Part shown: positions 1 through 4,839 of the stretch, in pieces
Layout: every line of letters starts with the position of its first letter
How positions within the stretch are numbered: the first letter of the stretch is position 1
Origin: CAZTXD01 sp964617995
GTDB taxonomy: Bacteria; Actinomycetota; Acidimicrobiia; Spongiisociales; ZC4RG35
Length of the DNA stretch: 5,051 bases
Direction: 5' to 3'
Assembly (NCBI GenBank): GCA_964617995.1
Contig: CAZTXD010000200.1
Coordinates: 1-5,051, forward strand
The notes under the pieces: model-generated
Database searches by the model: none
What the model was told of the DNA's origin: nothing
What the model saw: the letters and a program-made list of their open reading frames with translations, nothing else
Position numbers and translations under genes: made by a program

Positions 1-243
1 ATGCCGGATGTCTCGGCCACCGAAGCGGCCCGCCACTTCGCCGACCTGCTCGACGGGGTGGAGCACCGTGGCGAGCACTACACCATTGTCCGTCGCGGCA
101 AGGTGGTCGCCCACCTCGAGCCCGTCAGATCAGGACGCGGTATCGATGTCAAGTCGATGCTGCGCCGCTACGAGCCCGACGAAGAGTGGTCCGAGGAGTT
201 AGCCGAACTCAGGAGCCTGCTGGTGATCCAGGACCGGCAATGA
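1..243 (+). CDS. Phd/YefM-family antitoxin (VapB-type partner of the PIN toxin)
   Basis: An 80-residue antitoxin of a type II toxin-antitoxin module. It should bind and neutralise the downstream PIN nuclease through its C-terminal tail and repress its own operon through its N-terminal DNA-binding domain. The N-terminus has the Phd/YefM signature: VSATEAARHFADLLDGVE at residues 4-21, then YTIVRRGKVVAHLEPV at 27-42, the region that forms the dimeric DNA-binding fold in this family. Residues 50-75 are charged (KSMLRRYEPDEEW and following) and fit the toxin-wrapping tail. The ATG is the first base of the window, so a longer upstream start cannot be excluded, but the protein already begins just ahead of the family's conserved VSATEAA segment and its length is normal. 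The stop overlaps the toxin start (ATGA), as expected for translational coupling. The promoter and operator lie outside the window. Confidence 0.9.
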   Translation: MPDVSATEAARHFADLLDGVEHRGEHYTIVRRGKVVAHLEPVRSGRGIDVKSMLRRYEPDEEWSEELAELRSLLVIQDRQ

Positions 244-638
244 GCTTGTTGTTGTTGGACACCACGTTCCTGGTCGACGCAGAGCGGGGCGGTGTCGATC
301 TCGACGAAGCGATCGACGACGACGACGATGTGGCCATCGCCGCCGTTACGGTCGCTGAGCTGCTGGTGGGCGTGAGGCTGGCCTCACGATCGCGACGCGA
401 GGCCCGTGCCGATTATGTCGACGAGGTGATCGAGTCGCTGCCGGTCATCGCCTACGACCGGGGTGTGGCCCGAGAGCACGCCGAGCTCCTCTTGGCAGTC
501 CACGAGAAAGTCCGACCACGGGGCGCTCACGACCTGATGATCGCTGCTACCGCTCGGGCAACAGACCGGACGGTCGTCACCGCCGATCAGGAAGCTTTCT
601 CGGATCTGCCCGGCGTTGCCGCGATCAGCCACCGCTGA
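240..638 (+). CDS. vapC: VapC-type PIN-domain ribonuclease toxin
   Basis: A 132-residue PIN-domain toxin. VapC proteins are Mg2+-dependent endoribonucleases that cut tRNA or rRNA and stop growth when the antitoxin is degraded. The acidic PIN residues are all visible: D7 in LLLLDTTFLVD, E40 in TVAELLVG, D98 in AHDLMIAATA and D116 in VVTADQEAF. Length is typical. The frame is open further upstream (from 186), but the ATG at 240 is preferred: it overlaps the antitoxin stop, has AGGA at 230-233 six bases upstream, and places the first catalytic Asp at residue 7 as in the family. An acidic run (DDDDD, residues 26-30) lies in the first helix-loop region. The four intact acidic residues argue for an active toxin. 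The RNA target cannot be read from the sequence. Confidence 0.92.
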   Translation: MSLLLLDTTFLVDAERGGVDLDEAIDDDDDVAIAAVTVAELLVGVRLASRSRREARADYVDEVIESLPVIAYDRGVAREHAELLLAVHEKVRPRGAHDLMIAATARATDRTVVTADQEAFSDLPGVAAISHR

Positions 639-690
639 GCCCACGAGCCGATCTGGTGCGGTTCTGCGGTCTCGCTGTTGATCGGCGCGG

Positions 691-696
691 TAGGGT
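691..696 (+). promoter_or_regulatory. Possible -10 element upstream of the small leader frame
   Basis: TAGGGT fits the actinobacterial TANNNT -10 consensus. It would start a transcript near 702-704, about 22 bases before the small frame at 726. No convincing -35 is present at 16-18 bases; TTGATC at 678-683 is too close (7 bases). Weak evidence on its own, but it is well placed to give the leader frame and the acetyltransferase their own transcript, separate from the toxin-antitoxin operon. Confidence 0.25.
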
Positions 697-711
697 GATG
701 GAAGACTGCTG

Positions 712-720
712 AAAGGAGGT
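712..720 (+). promoter_or_regulatory. Near-perfect Shine-Dalgarno sequence of the 13-codon frame
   Basis: AAAGGAGGT matches the 16S anti-SD almost completely, with GGAGG at 715-719 and six bases to the ATG at 726. It is the strongest ribosome binding site in the window, stronger than that of the acetyltransferase (GAGGAG at 798-803), although it serves only a 13-codon frame. CCTCC at 748-752, inside that frame, could pair with it. Confidence 0.7.
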
Positions 721-725
721 CGACG

Positions 726-767
726 ATGACTGTCTCGTTTTCGGCTGCCTCCGCACGTATTCGTTGA
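726..767 (+). CDS. Candidate 13-residue leader peptide upstream of the acetyltransferase
   Basis: A short frame encoding MTVSFSAASARIR, ending at TGA 765-767. Support: a near-perfect SD at ideal spacing, a position 41 bases ahead of the acetyltransferase start, and overlap of its codons with the 5' arm of a hairpin. These are hallmarks of regulatory leader peptides, whose translation or stalling changes mRNA folding downstream. The last three sense codons encode Arg-Ile-Arg. Arg/Lys-X-Arg/Lys is the motif known to arrest macrolide-bound ribosomes, for example in erm leader peptides. Whether this peptide senses a drug is inference. It is too short for homology or codon statistics, and it could instead be the stump of a decayed gene. 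Confidence 0.45.
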   Translation: MTVSFSAASARIR

Positions 768-787
768 ATCGGCACACGCGGAGCAGC
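744..787 (+). promoter_or_regulatory. Bulged hairpin overlapping the leader frame
   Basis: GCTGC (744-748) pairs with GCAGC (783-787) and TCCGC (750-754) pairs with GCGGA (778-782). This gives ten base pairs interrupted only by an unpaired C at 749. The 5' arm is codons 7-10 of the 13-residue frame. The 3' arm lies after its stop and ends ten bases before the acetyltransferase SD. A ribosome on the last codons would prevent the stem from forming. No U-tract follows, so this is not an obvious intrinsic terminator. A smaller ATTC/GAAT stem sits in the loop at 759-769. Confidence 0.45.
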
Positions 788-808
788 ATCCAGTTGTGAG
801 GAGTTGCA

Positions 809-1762
809 ATGCTTCGCGTTCGTACTGTCAACGATGTCGACGAGTTTGTTGGTGCACCCGGGGACCCGGACGGCTACGCCGCCACGGTCTCCGGCCTGTG
901 GGAATCGGGTGAGAGCCGACCCGATTGGTCCTTCGTACTGGAAGATGGAGGGACCCGGGTAGGCAGGATCGGCTTCCGGGTCGCCCCCACTGTCACGGAT
1001 CCTGCGTGGTTGGGCTCGCTGCCTCCCCATGAGCTGTTCGTGTTCGGACTCCACCTGCCGTGGGATGACGACTACCTGGATGCCGGTCGGCGTCTTCTCG
1101 CAGAGGCGACCGCCGCCGTGTCCGGCGAAGTGCCCGACCTCTTGGAAGTGCGGATCAACAACGATGTTCATCCGCACCCCGAGGCGCGCTGTCGGCTCAT
1201 GGCGGCATGCGGCCTGAGGCTGTTCCAGGAGAAACACGGCTTCTCCTGGGTCGATGGCGGGCACCCGTCGGAGGTCGGCGATCGTCTCGTGTTTCGGTCC
1301 ATCGAAGACATCGGGATGGATGCCTACCGGTCGGCGATGGCGCCGTGCGGTCTCGGCACCCTGGATCGCAACGATCGGTATTACTGGGAGGGTTGCGGCC
1401 CGGACAACTGGGCAGCGCAGATGACGGCCTACCTGGATAAGGGTGACTCGCCGATGTGGCTCGTCGGCTACCACCATGGCTCCCCGGTCGGCTACGTGGC
1501 TGTCAGCAGGGTCGAGGAATGGGGATCGACCATCGCTCACGTCGGTGTCGTCCCCGAGCATCGCGGCAACGGTTACATCCATGATCTCCTCGCCGCCGGG
1601 ACCGCCGCCGTGCAAGCGTCGGGCATCGAGACGATGCTGTCAGATGTCGATGTGCTCAACCGGCCGATGATCGAGGCCATGCGCCGGGCCGGCCACACAG
1701 AAGACCCCCAGCGGTGGCACGTATGGGTCTACCGAACCGACATCCACGACATGAGCTGCTGA
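809..1762 (+). CDS. Two-domain GNAT-family N-acetyltransferase
   Basis: A 317-residue cytoplasmic protein with tandem GNAT folds. GNAT enzymes move an acetyl group from acetyl-CoA to an amine; the substrate here is unknown. The C-terminal domain (about 215-310) has the acetyl-CoA-binding motif VGVVPEHRGNGY at 245-256, followed by a helix and a motif-B-like NRPMIEAMRRAGH at 284-296. The N-terminal domain (about 1-150) keeps the late GNAT pattern ARCRLMAACGLRLFQEKHGFSW (126-147 region) but lacks a clear R-x-x-G-x-G/A loop, so it is probably non-catalytic. The start is supported by GAGGAG at 798-803, five bases before the ATG. Size and tandem layout recall mycothiol synthase MshD, but the characteristic sequence is not recognisable, so no symbol is given. 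It follows the candidate leader peptide and converges with the protease. Acetylation of a small molecule or antibiotic is possible but unproven. Confidence 0.85.
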   Translation: MLRVRTVNDVDEFVGAPGDPDGYAATVSGLWESGESRPDWSFVLEDGGTRVGRIGFRVAPTVTDPAWLGSLPPHELFVFGLHLPWDDDYLDAGRRLLAEATAAVSGEVPDLLEVRINNDVHPHPEARCRLMAACGLRLFQEKHGFSWVDGGHPSEVGDRLVFRSIEDIGMDAYRSAMAPCGLGTLDRNDRYYWEGCGPDNWAAQMTAYLDKGDSPMWLVGYHHGSPVGYVAVSRVEEWGSTIAHVGVVPEHRGNGYIHDLLAAGTAAVQASGIETMLSDVDVLNRPMIEAMRRAGHTEDPQRWHVWVYRTDIHDMSC

Positions 1763-1852
1763 CACCGGGAACCGTCGTAGTTTGGCATCGAAGCGCAGTC
1801 GGGCTGGTCGCTGTCTCGACGACCGAGAAGTGCCGGTGAACTCAGGGCTGTA

Positions 1853-1871
1853 GTCCCCGGATTCCGGGGGC
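1853..1871. terminator. Short GC hairpin in the convergent gap
   Basis: CCCCGG (1855-1860), loop ATT, CCGGGG (1864-1869), extended by a T-G wobble and a G-C pair to 1853/1871. Being an inverted repeat, it can fold in transcripts from either side: about 90 bases past the acetyltransferase stop and about 80 past the protease stop. No U-tract is present on either strand, so its role as a terminator is only suggested by position. Overlapping GGGCC/GGCCC at 1868-1879 could compete. Confidence 0.35.
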
Positions 1872-1881
1872 CGTGGCCCAA

Positions 1882-1912
1882 GGTCGAAGAGCCGTCCCCG
1901 GCGAGTTCGACC
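1882..1912. terminator. Stem-loop downstream of the protease stop, convergent gap
   Basis: GGTCGAA (1882-1888) pairs with TTCGACC (1906-1912). Inside, GCCG (1891-1894) pairs with CGGC (1899-1902) around a TCCC loop, giving eleven pairs with a 2/3-base internal loop. It lies 36 bases beyond the protease stop codon on the - strand and 119 bases past the acetyltransferase stop. No poly-U run follows, as is common for actinobacterial terminator hairpins. The rest of the 1763-1948 gap shows no open frame or other element I can support. Confidence 0.4.
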
Positions 1913-1948
1913 GCGAGAGGTAGCGAGGTTTGGGTTCGGCAGGGTGCC

Positions 1949-3604
1949 TCAGCCGAACGCCCGATGCAGGAACGCCGCCACCTCGCCCCGGGTGACCGGC
2001 CGGTGCGGGCAGAAGTGGTCGTTCTGGGGCGGGTTGCATCCCCGGGTGATGCCGGCGTGGGCGAGGGCGTTGATGTGGTCCTCGAAGATCGAGCCGTCGT
2101 CGTCGACGAACGAGTCGGGGCCGTGGGGTAGCTGCAGGGCGCGGTGGAGGAGGGCGGCGAGCTGGCCCCGGGTGATGTCCTGCTCGGGGCAGAAGCGGTC
2201 GTTCTGCGGGGGATTGCACCCGTGGGTGATGCCGGCGTGGGCGAGGGCGTTGATGTGGCCCTCGAAGATGGAATCGTCGTCGTCGATGAAGGCGTCGGGA
2301 CCCGCCTCGAGACCGATGGCGCGGTCGAGGAACGCGGCCAGCTCCCCACGACTCACCGGGCGGTCGGGGCAGTAGCGGTCGTTCTGGGGAGGGTTGCAAC
2401 CCCTGGTGATCCCCTCCGTCGCCAGCCAGATGATGTCGTGGACGAAGGTGCCGTCGATGTCGCGGAACTGGGCCGCGATGGTGGACCGGTCGACACGCAG
2501 CCGGGTGCCGTAGATCGTGGTCTCGGCCAGGTCGCCGAGGGGCTGGCCCTGACTCCCCAGCGTGTCGATCAGTTCGGGAGGGGTCAGCTCCGGGTTGAGT
2601 GACAGCATCAAGGCGGCCGTCCCGGCCACATGGGGAGCGGCGAAGGATGTGCCCGAGACGGTGCGGTGGGTGCCCAGGGAGTCGAGGGTGGTCGTGACGA
2701 TCCCCGCTCCGGGTGCCGCCATCTCCACAGAGGTCCGTCCGTAGTTGGAGTCTTCCCACAGTCGGTCGTCCACATCTGTGGCCGCCACCGCCACGAGGTT
2801 GGCGTTGGGAAGGTCGGCGGGAACGAAGCTGGTCCCGTCGATGTCGGTGCCCGTGTTGCCGGCGGCGGCGACGACGAGGACCCCGGCAGCTTCGGCGTAG
2901 TCCACCGCGTCGGCCAGCGGTCCCGGCTGGGCGAACCCTCCCAGGGACAGGTTGATGATGTCGGCGCCCAGGTCGGTGGCGTAGGTGATCGCCCAGGCCA
3001 CGTGGAACAGCTCACAGCTCGTGGTGCATGCCCTGATGGGCAGGATCGTCGCCGTCGGAGCGACACCGGAGATTCCGAACCCGTTGAGCGATGCCACCGC
3101 CACCCCCGCCACCTCGGTGCCGTGACCCACCGACGGGTCCGAGGGATCGTTGTCGTCGCCGACGACGTCCCAGCCGTGAACGTCGTCGACGAGTCCGTTG
3201 CCGTCGTCGTCGATGCCGTTGTCGGGGATCTCCCCCGGGTTCGTGAATATCCGGTCGACCAGATCAGGATGCTCGAGGTCGAGTCCGCTGTCGACTACGG
3301 CGATCACGACGTCGGATCGTCCCGTGGTCTCCTGCCACGCCCGGGCCGTTTCCACGGTGGCGTGCGCCCACTGGTCGGAGCCGAGGGGTTCGTCCTCGGG
3401 GTCGGGGGCGAGCAGGTCGAGGTAGACGTTGGGGACGAACTCGTCTCCCGGCCTCACCGAGTCGGCCGGCACCCGCCGCCAGCCGAGGACGTCCTGGCCG
3501 GAACCGGCTCTCTGCACCCCTGGAGGATCCTTGACGAGCACGGTGTCGTCGGCCGGTGGCGGTGAGACGGCGGCGAGGAGGAGCAGAGCCACGATCGAGA
3601 GCAC
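1949..3604 (-). CDS. Secreted S8 subtilisin-like serine protease with three C-terminal SLH repeats
   Basis: A 551-residue exported endopeptidase. A hydrophobic N-terminus (LSIVALLLLAAV, 2-13) serves as signal sequence, with cleavage probably near A18. Residues 19-95 look like a propeptide or linker. The S8 domain (about 96-375) has a full catalytic set: D105 in VVDSG, H161 in GHGT, oxyanion N250 in AAAGN, and S320 in GTSFAAPHVAG. An Asp/Asn-rich insert at 129-156 (NGIDDDGNGLVDD and following) resembles calcium-binding inserts of other subtilases. Three SLH-like repeats (380-432, 439-491, 499-551) end the protein and probably hold it at the cell surface. The start is GTG. The frame is open upstream to TGA 25 codons earlier but contains no other ATG, GTG or TTG. 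There is no SD, while TACCCT lies six bases before the GTG, pointing to a leaderless mRNA. The n-region lacks positive charge, which is unusual for a signal peptide. The substrate is unknown; surface-protein processing or extracellular degradation are options. Confidence 0.92.
   Translation of the reverse strand: MLSIVALLLLAAVSPPPADDTVLVKDPPGVQRAGSGQDVLGWRRVPADSVRPGDEFVPNVYLDLLAPDPEDEPLGSDQWAHATVETARAWQETTGRSDVVIAVVDSGLDLEHPDLVDRIFTNPGEIPDNGIDDDGNGLVDDVHGWDVVGDDNDPSDPSVGHGTEVAGVAVASLNGFGISGVAPTATILPIRACTTSCELFHVAWAITYATDLGADIINLSLGGFAQPGPLADAVDYAEAAGVLVVAAAGNTGTDIDGTSFVPADLPNANLVAVAATDVDDRLWEDSNYGRTSVEMAAPGAGIVTTTLDSLGTHRTVSGTSFAAPHVAGTAALMLSLNPELTPPELIDTLGSQGQPLGDLAETTIYGTRLRVDRSTIAAQFRDIDGTFVHDIIWLATEGITRGCNPPQNDRYCPDRPVSRGELAAFLDRAIGLEAGPDAFIDDDDSIFEGHINALAHAGITHGCNPPQNDRFCPEQDITRGQLAALLHRALQLPHGPDSFVDDDGSIFEDHINALAHAGITRGCNPPQNDHFCPHRPVTRGEVAAFLHRAFG
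1952..2467 (-). repeat. Three SLH-like repeats of the protease, long-loop cysteine type
   Basis: Protein repeats at residues 380-432, 439-491 and 499-551. The period is exactly 60 residues measured at the first cysteine (C403, C463, C523). Each has GIT(R/H)GC-NPPQND-(R/H)-(Y/F)CP, then a (V/I)(S/T)RG(E/Q) motif equivalent to the classic SLH TRAE, then a helix ending near (D/H)RA. Eight residues separate the two cysteines. Repeats 2 and 3 open with DDD(D/G)SIFE; repeat 1 is divergent (RDIDGTFVHD). Repeats 2 and 3 are also near-copies at the DNA level. SLH domains generally bind secondary cell-wall polymers; the ligand in this organism is not known. Confidence 0.85.
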
Positions 3605-3682
3605 CCCCGCAGGGTATCGGTCCCGGCGACAAACCGACTTCTGCCGCTCAAGGGGCAGGCTCTCGAGGTCGATGAATCAGGC
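3605..3682. promoter_or_regulatory. Divergent intergenic region between protease and CAP genes
   Basis: These 78 bases separate two oppositely directed starts, so they must hold both promoters or overlap them. On the - strand the protease -10 is clear. On + I find no clean TANNNT at a leaderless distance from the ATG at 3683, and the nearest SD-like GAGG (3665-3668) is 14 bases away, which is too far to be convincing. CAP gene initiation is therefore unresolved. Confidence 0.5.
3611..3616 (-). promoter_or_regulatory. TACCCT -10 element, leaderless protease promoter
   Basis: Read on the - strand: TACCCT, six bases (GCGGGG), then the GTG start. TANNNT at 6-7 bases from a start codon is the standard arrangement of leaderless actinobacterial genes, where transcription begins at the start codon. 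The absence of an SD and of any alternative start supports this. No recognisable -35 lies 17-18 bases upstream. The same hexamer precedes the gene at 4840. Confidence 0.6.
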
Positions 3683-4666
3683 ATGGAGTGGAAGAGCTCT
3701 CGCCGAAGCATCGTCCTGGTAGTGCTCATGGTCTCGTCGCTGCTGGCTGCGGGGACACCGGCGGCCACCGCCAACGCCGTCGACGACGAACAGCGCTTCG
3801 TCGACCTCATCAACGCCGAGAGGAGAGCGGCCGGAGCGGGCCCGTTGGTGGTGATTCCCCAGCTCGTCGAGGGCGCTCGGGAGCATGCCCAGCGCATGAT
3901 CGATGCCGACCGGATCTTCCACAACCCCAACCTGGGTGACATCATCGACGGCTGGCGAGTGCTGGGAGAGAACGTCGGGCGGGGAGGCGACATCGAGAGC
4001 CTCCATCAGGCATTCATGGACTCGCAGGGTCATCGTGAGAACCTCCTCAACGCTGCCTACGACGCGATAGGGGTGGGGGTCATCTGGTCGGGCAACGTCC
4101 CCTACGTCGTCGAAGTCTTCATGGACTCCATCGAAGACCTGCGGGTGCAGTTCACGCCTCCATTCAGCGACGACGACGGTTCCATCCACGAGGCCGACAT
4201 CATCGCCCTCTACGAGCTGGGTATCACCCGTGGCTGCGACACCAACCGCTACTGCCCGGATCGGAGCGTCACCCGAGGCGAGATGGCCACGATGCTCGTG
4301 CGGGCCTTCGGGCTTACCGGCAGCACAGGTGACGTGTTCACCGACGACGACAACTCGATCCACGAGTCGGCCATCCAGACGCTGGCCGCCACCGGCGTGA
4401 CCAGAGGCTGTGGCCCCGAGCGGTTCTGCCCGGACCGGGGCGTGACCCGTGCCGAGATGGCCACCTTCCTCACCCGCATCCTCGAGCTTCCCCAGGCGCC
4501 GTCGGGCAGCTTCGCCGACACCTCCACCAGCGTGCACTCCTCGGCTATCGACTCCCTGGCCGCCGCCGGCATCACCCGGGGCTGCTCCGACGACCGGTTC
4601 TGCCCCCAGGCGGAGGTCACTCGAGCCCAGCTCGCCTCCTTCCTCATCCGAGCGCTCGACCACTGA
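3683..4666 (+). CDS. Secreted CAP/SCP-domain protein with three C-terminal SLH repeats
   Basis: A 327-residue exported protein. The signal peptide has a basic n-region (K4, R7, R8), a hydrophobic core SIVLVVLMVSSLLAAG (9-24) and probable cleavage after ATA30. The CAP (SCP/PR-1, YkwD-like) domain covers about 35-150. Its hallmark cavity residues are present: H80 in IFHNPNLG, E96 in GENVG, H117 in SQGHRENLL and E144 in YVVEVFM. This is the two-His/two-Glu set linked to metal binding in the family. Bacterial CAP proteins are widespread, but their biochemical activity is mostly undefined, so no reaction is assigned. Three SLH-like repeats (161-211, 219-269, 277-327) complete the protein and should anchor it at the surface. 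The ATG at 3683 is chosen because it yields a textbook signal peptide; the SD is poor. It is divergent from the protease and followed by another SLH protein on the same strand. Confidence 0.92.
   Translation: MEWKSSRRSIVLVVLMVSSLLAAGTPAATANAVDDEQRFVDLINAERRAAGAGPLVVIPQLVEGAREHAQRMIDADRIFHNPNLGDIIDGWRVLGENVGRGGDIESLHQAFMDSQGHRENLLNAAYDAIGVGVIWSGNVPYVVEVFMDSIEDLRVQFTPPFSDDDGSIHEADIIALYELGITRGCDTNRYCPDRSVTRGEMATMLVRAFGLTGSTGDVFTDDDNSIHESAIQTLAATGVTRGCGPERFCPDRGVTRAEMATFLTRILELPQAPSGSFADTSTSVHSSAIDSLAAAGITRGCSDDRFCPQAEVTRAQLASFLIRALDH
4163..4663 (+). repeat. Three SLH-like repeats of the CAP protein, short-loop cysteine type
   Basis: Protein repeats at residues 161-211, 219-269 and 277-327. The period is exactly 58 residues at the first cysteine (C185, C243, C301). 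Pattern: F-x-D-x-x-x-S-(I/V)-H, then G(I/V)TRGC, a three-residue spacer, R-(Y/F)-CP, then VTR(G/A)(E/Q). Only five residues separate the cysteines (CDTNRYC, CGPERFC, CSDDRFC), against eight in the protease repeats. The Phe-to-first-Cys distance is 24 residues, the same as in the protease repeats 2 and 3 and the last gene, so the length difference is confined mainly to the cysteine loop. Repeat 3 has lost most of the acidic opening (ADTSTSVHSS). Confidence 0.85.
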
Positions 4667-4670
4667 GCTA

Positions 4671-4694
4671 GGTGGGTTGTCGGGTTTGCCCGCC
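4671..4694 (+). terminator. Weak hairpin just after the CAP gene
   Basis: GGTGGG (4671-4676) can pair with CCCGCC (4689-4694) through six pairs, one of them a T-G wobble, with a 12-base loop. It begins four bases after the CAP stop codon. There is no U-tract, and a competing CGGG/CCCG stem (4681-4692) exists. Termination is possible but unproven. Confidence 0.25.
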
Positions 4695-4709
4695 GCCCGC
4701 GTCGGGACG

Positions 4710-4737
4710 TTGTCGGTCTTCGGTTGTCGGTTTTCGG
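4710..4737 (+). repeat. 14-bp tandem repeat, two adjacent copies
   Basis: TTGTCGGTCTTCGG (4710-4723) is followed directly by TTGTCGGTTTTCGG (4724-4737), one mismatch apart. A related TTGTCGGGTTTGCC lies at 4677-4690, and a truncated TTGACG follows at 4738-4743. The second copy is most of the left arm of the larger inverted repeat. It is T-rich compared with the flanking GC-rich DNA. It resembles the repeat clusters seen between genes in some genomes rather than any coding sequence. Confidence 0.7.
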
Positions 4738-4790
4738 TTGACGCGTCTCTCACCGATTGCGCCACCGGTAACGGAAAAACTGACAACCGG
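4720..4790. repeat. Long imperfect inverted repeat between the CAP and third SLH gene
   Basis: The left arm GGTTGTCGGTTTT (4722-4734) pairs with the right arm AAAACTGACAACC (4776-4788): 13 pairs including one G-U. Adding C4721-G4789 and a T-G wobble at 4720/4790 gives 15 consecutive pairs. The 41-base loop carries ACCG/CGGT and other short complementarities. Read as RNA it is a strong hairpin 54 bases after the CAP stop and 50 bases before the next ATG. It could be a terminator without U-tract, an mRNA stabiliser or a REP-like element. A 7-bp tandem CCGGCCA follows at 4787-4800. Confidence 0.6.
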
Positions 4791-4826
4791 CCACCGGCCA
4801 AGCGCGCGTAGCCAGGCGAACCCGCG

Positions 4827-4832
4827 TACCCT
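4827..4832 (+). promoter_or_regulatory. TACCCT -10 element, probable leaderless promoter
   Basis: TACCCT followed by seven bases (GTCCCGG) and the ATG at 4840, with no SD before that ATG. It is the same hexamer and nearly the same spacing as at the protease gene. No clear -35 is visible; the region at 4804-4809 is GCGCGT. It implies this gene is transcribed on its own rather than only by read-through from the CAP gene. Confidence 0.5.
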
Positions 4833-4839
4833 GTCCCGG

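Noticed and set aside
625..638. TCAGC/GCTGA hairpin with a four-base loop at the toxin stop codon
   Set aside because: Only five pairs, contained in coding sequence and without a U-tract; too weak to call a terminator.
587..1615. 342-codon open frame on the - strand opposite the acetyltransferase
   Set aside because: Third-position GC bias of the + strand gene keeps the antisense frame open. The translation shows no family motifs, while the + frame has clear GNAT motifs and an SD.
1882..1920. Possible tRNA T-arm because of the GTTCGA box at 1905-1910
   Set aside because: No matching T-stem, anticodon arm or acceptor stem can be formed around it; the GTTCGA is explained by the stem-loop at 1882-1912.
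1842..2759. 305-codon - strand frame overlapping the protease SLH region in another phase
   Set aside because: Pro/Arg/His-rich out-of-frame reading of the protease repeats; it is a shifted shadow, not a gene.
2630..3565. 311-codon + strand frame opposite the S8 protease
   Set aside because: Low-complexity Gly/Val/Arg/Asp composition and no recognisable domain; the - strand frame carries the whole subtilase triad.
3672..3722. Alternative ATG at 3672 for the CAP gene, closer to GAGG at 3665
   Set aside because: It is in a different phase and meets a stop after 16 codons; it gives no signal peptide and its SD spacing is too short.
3677..4801. 374-codon - strand frame opposite the CAP gene, crossing into the repeat region
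   Set aside because: Its translation is Gly/Val/Asp-rich without any motif and it spans the intergenic inverted repeat. The + strand frame has a signal peptide, CAP residues and SLH repeats.
4671..4839. CRISPR-like repeats in the gap before the last gene
   Set aside because: The 14-bp copies are directly adjacent with no spacers and only two are full; this is a simple tandem repeat.
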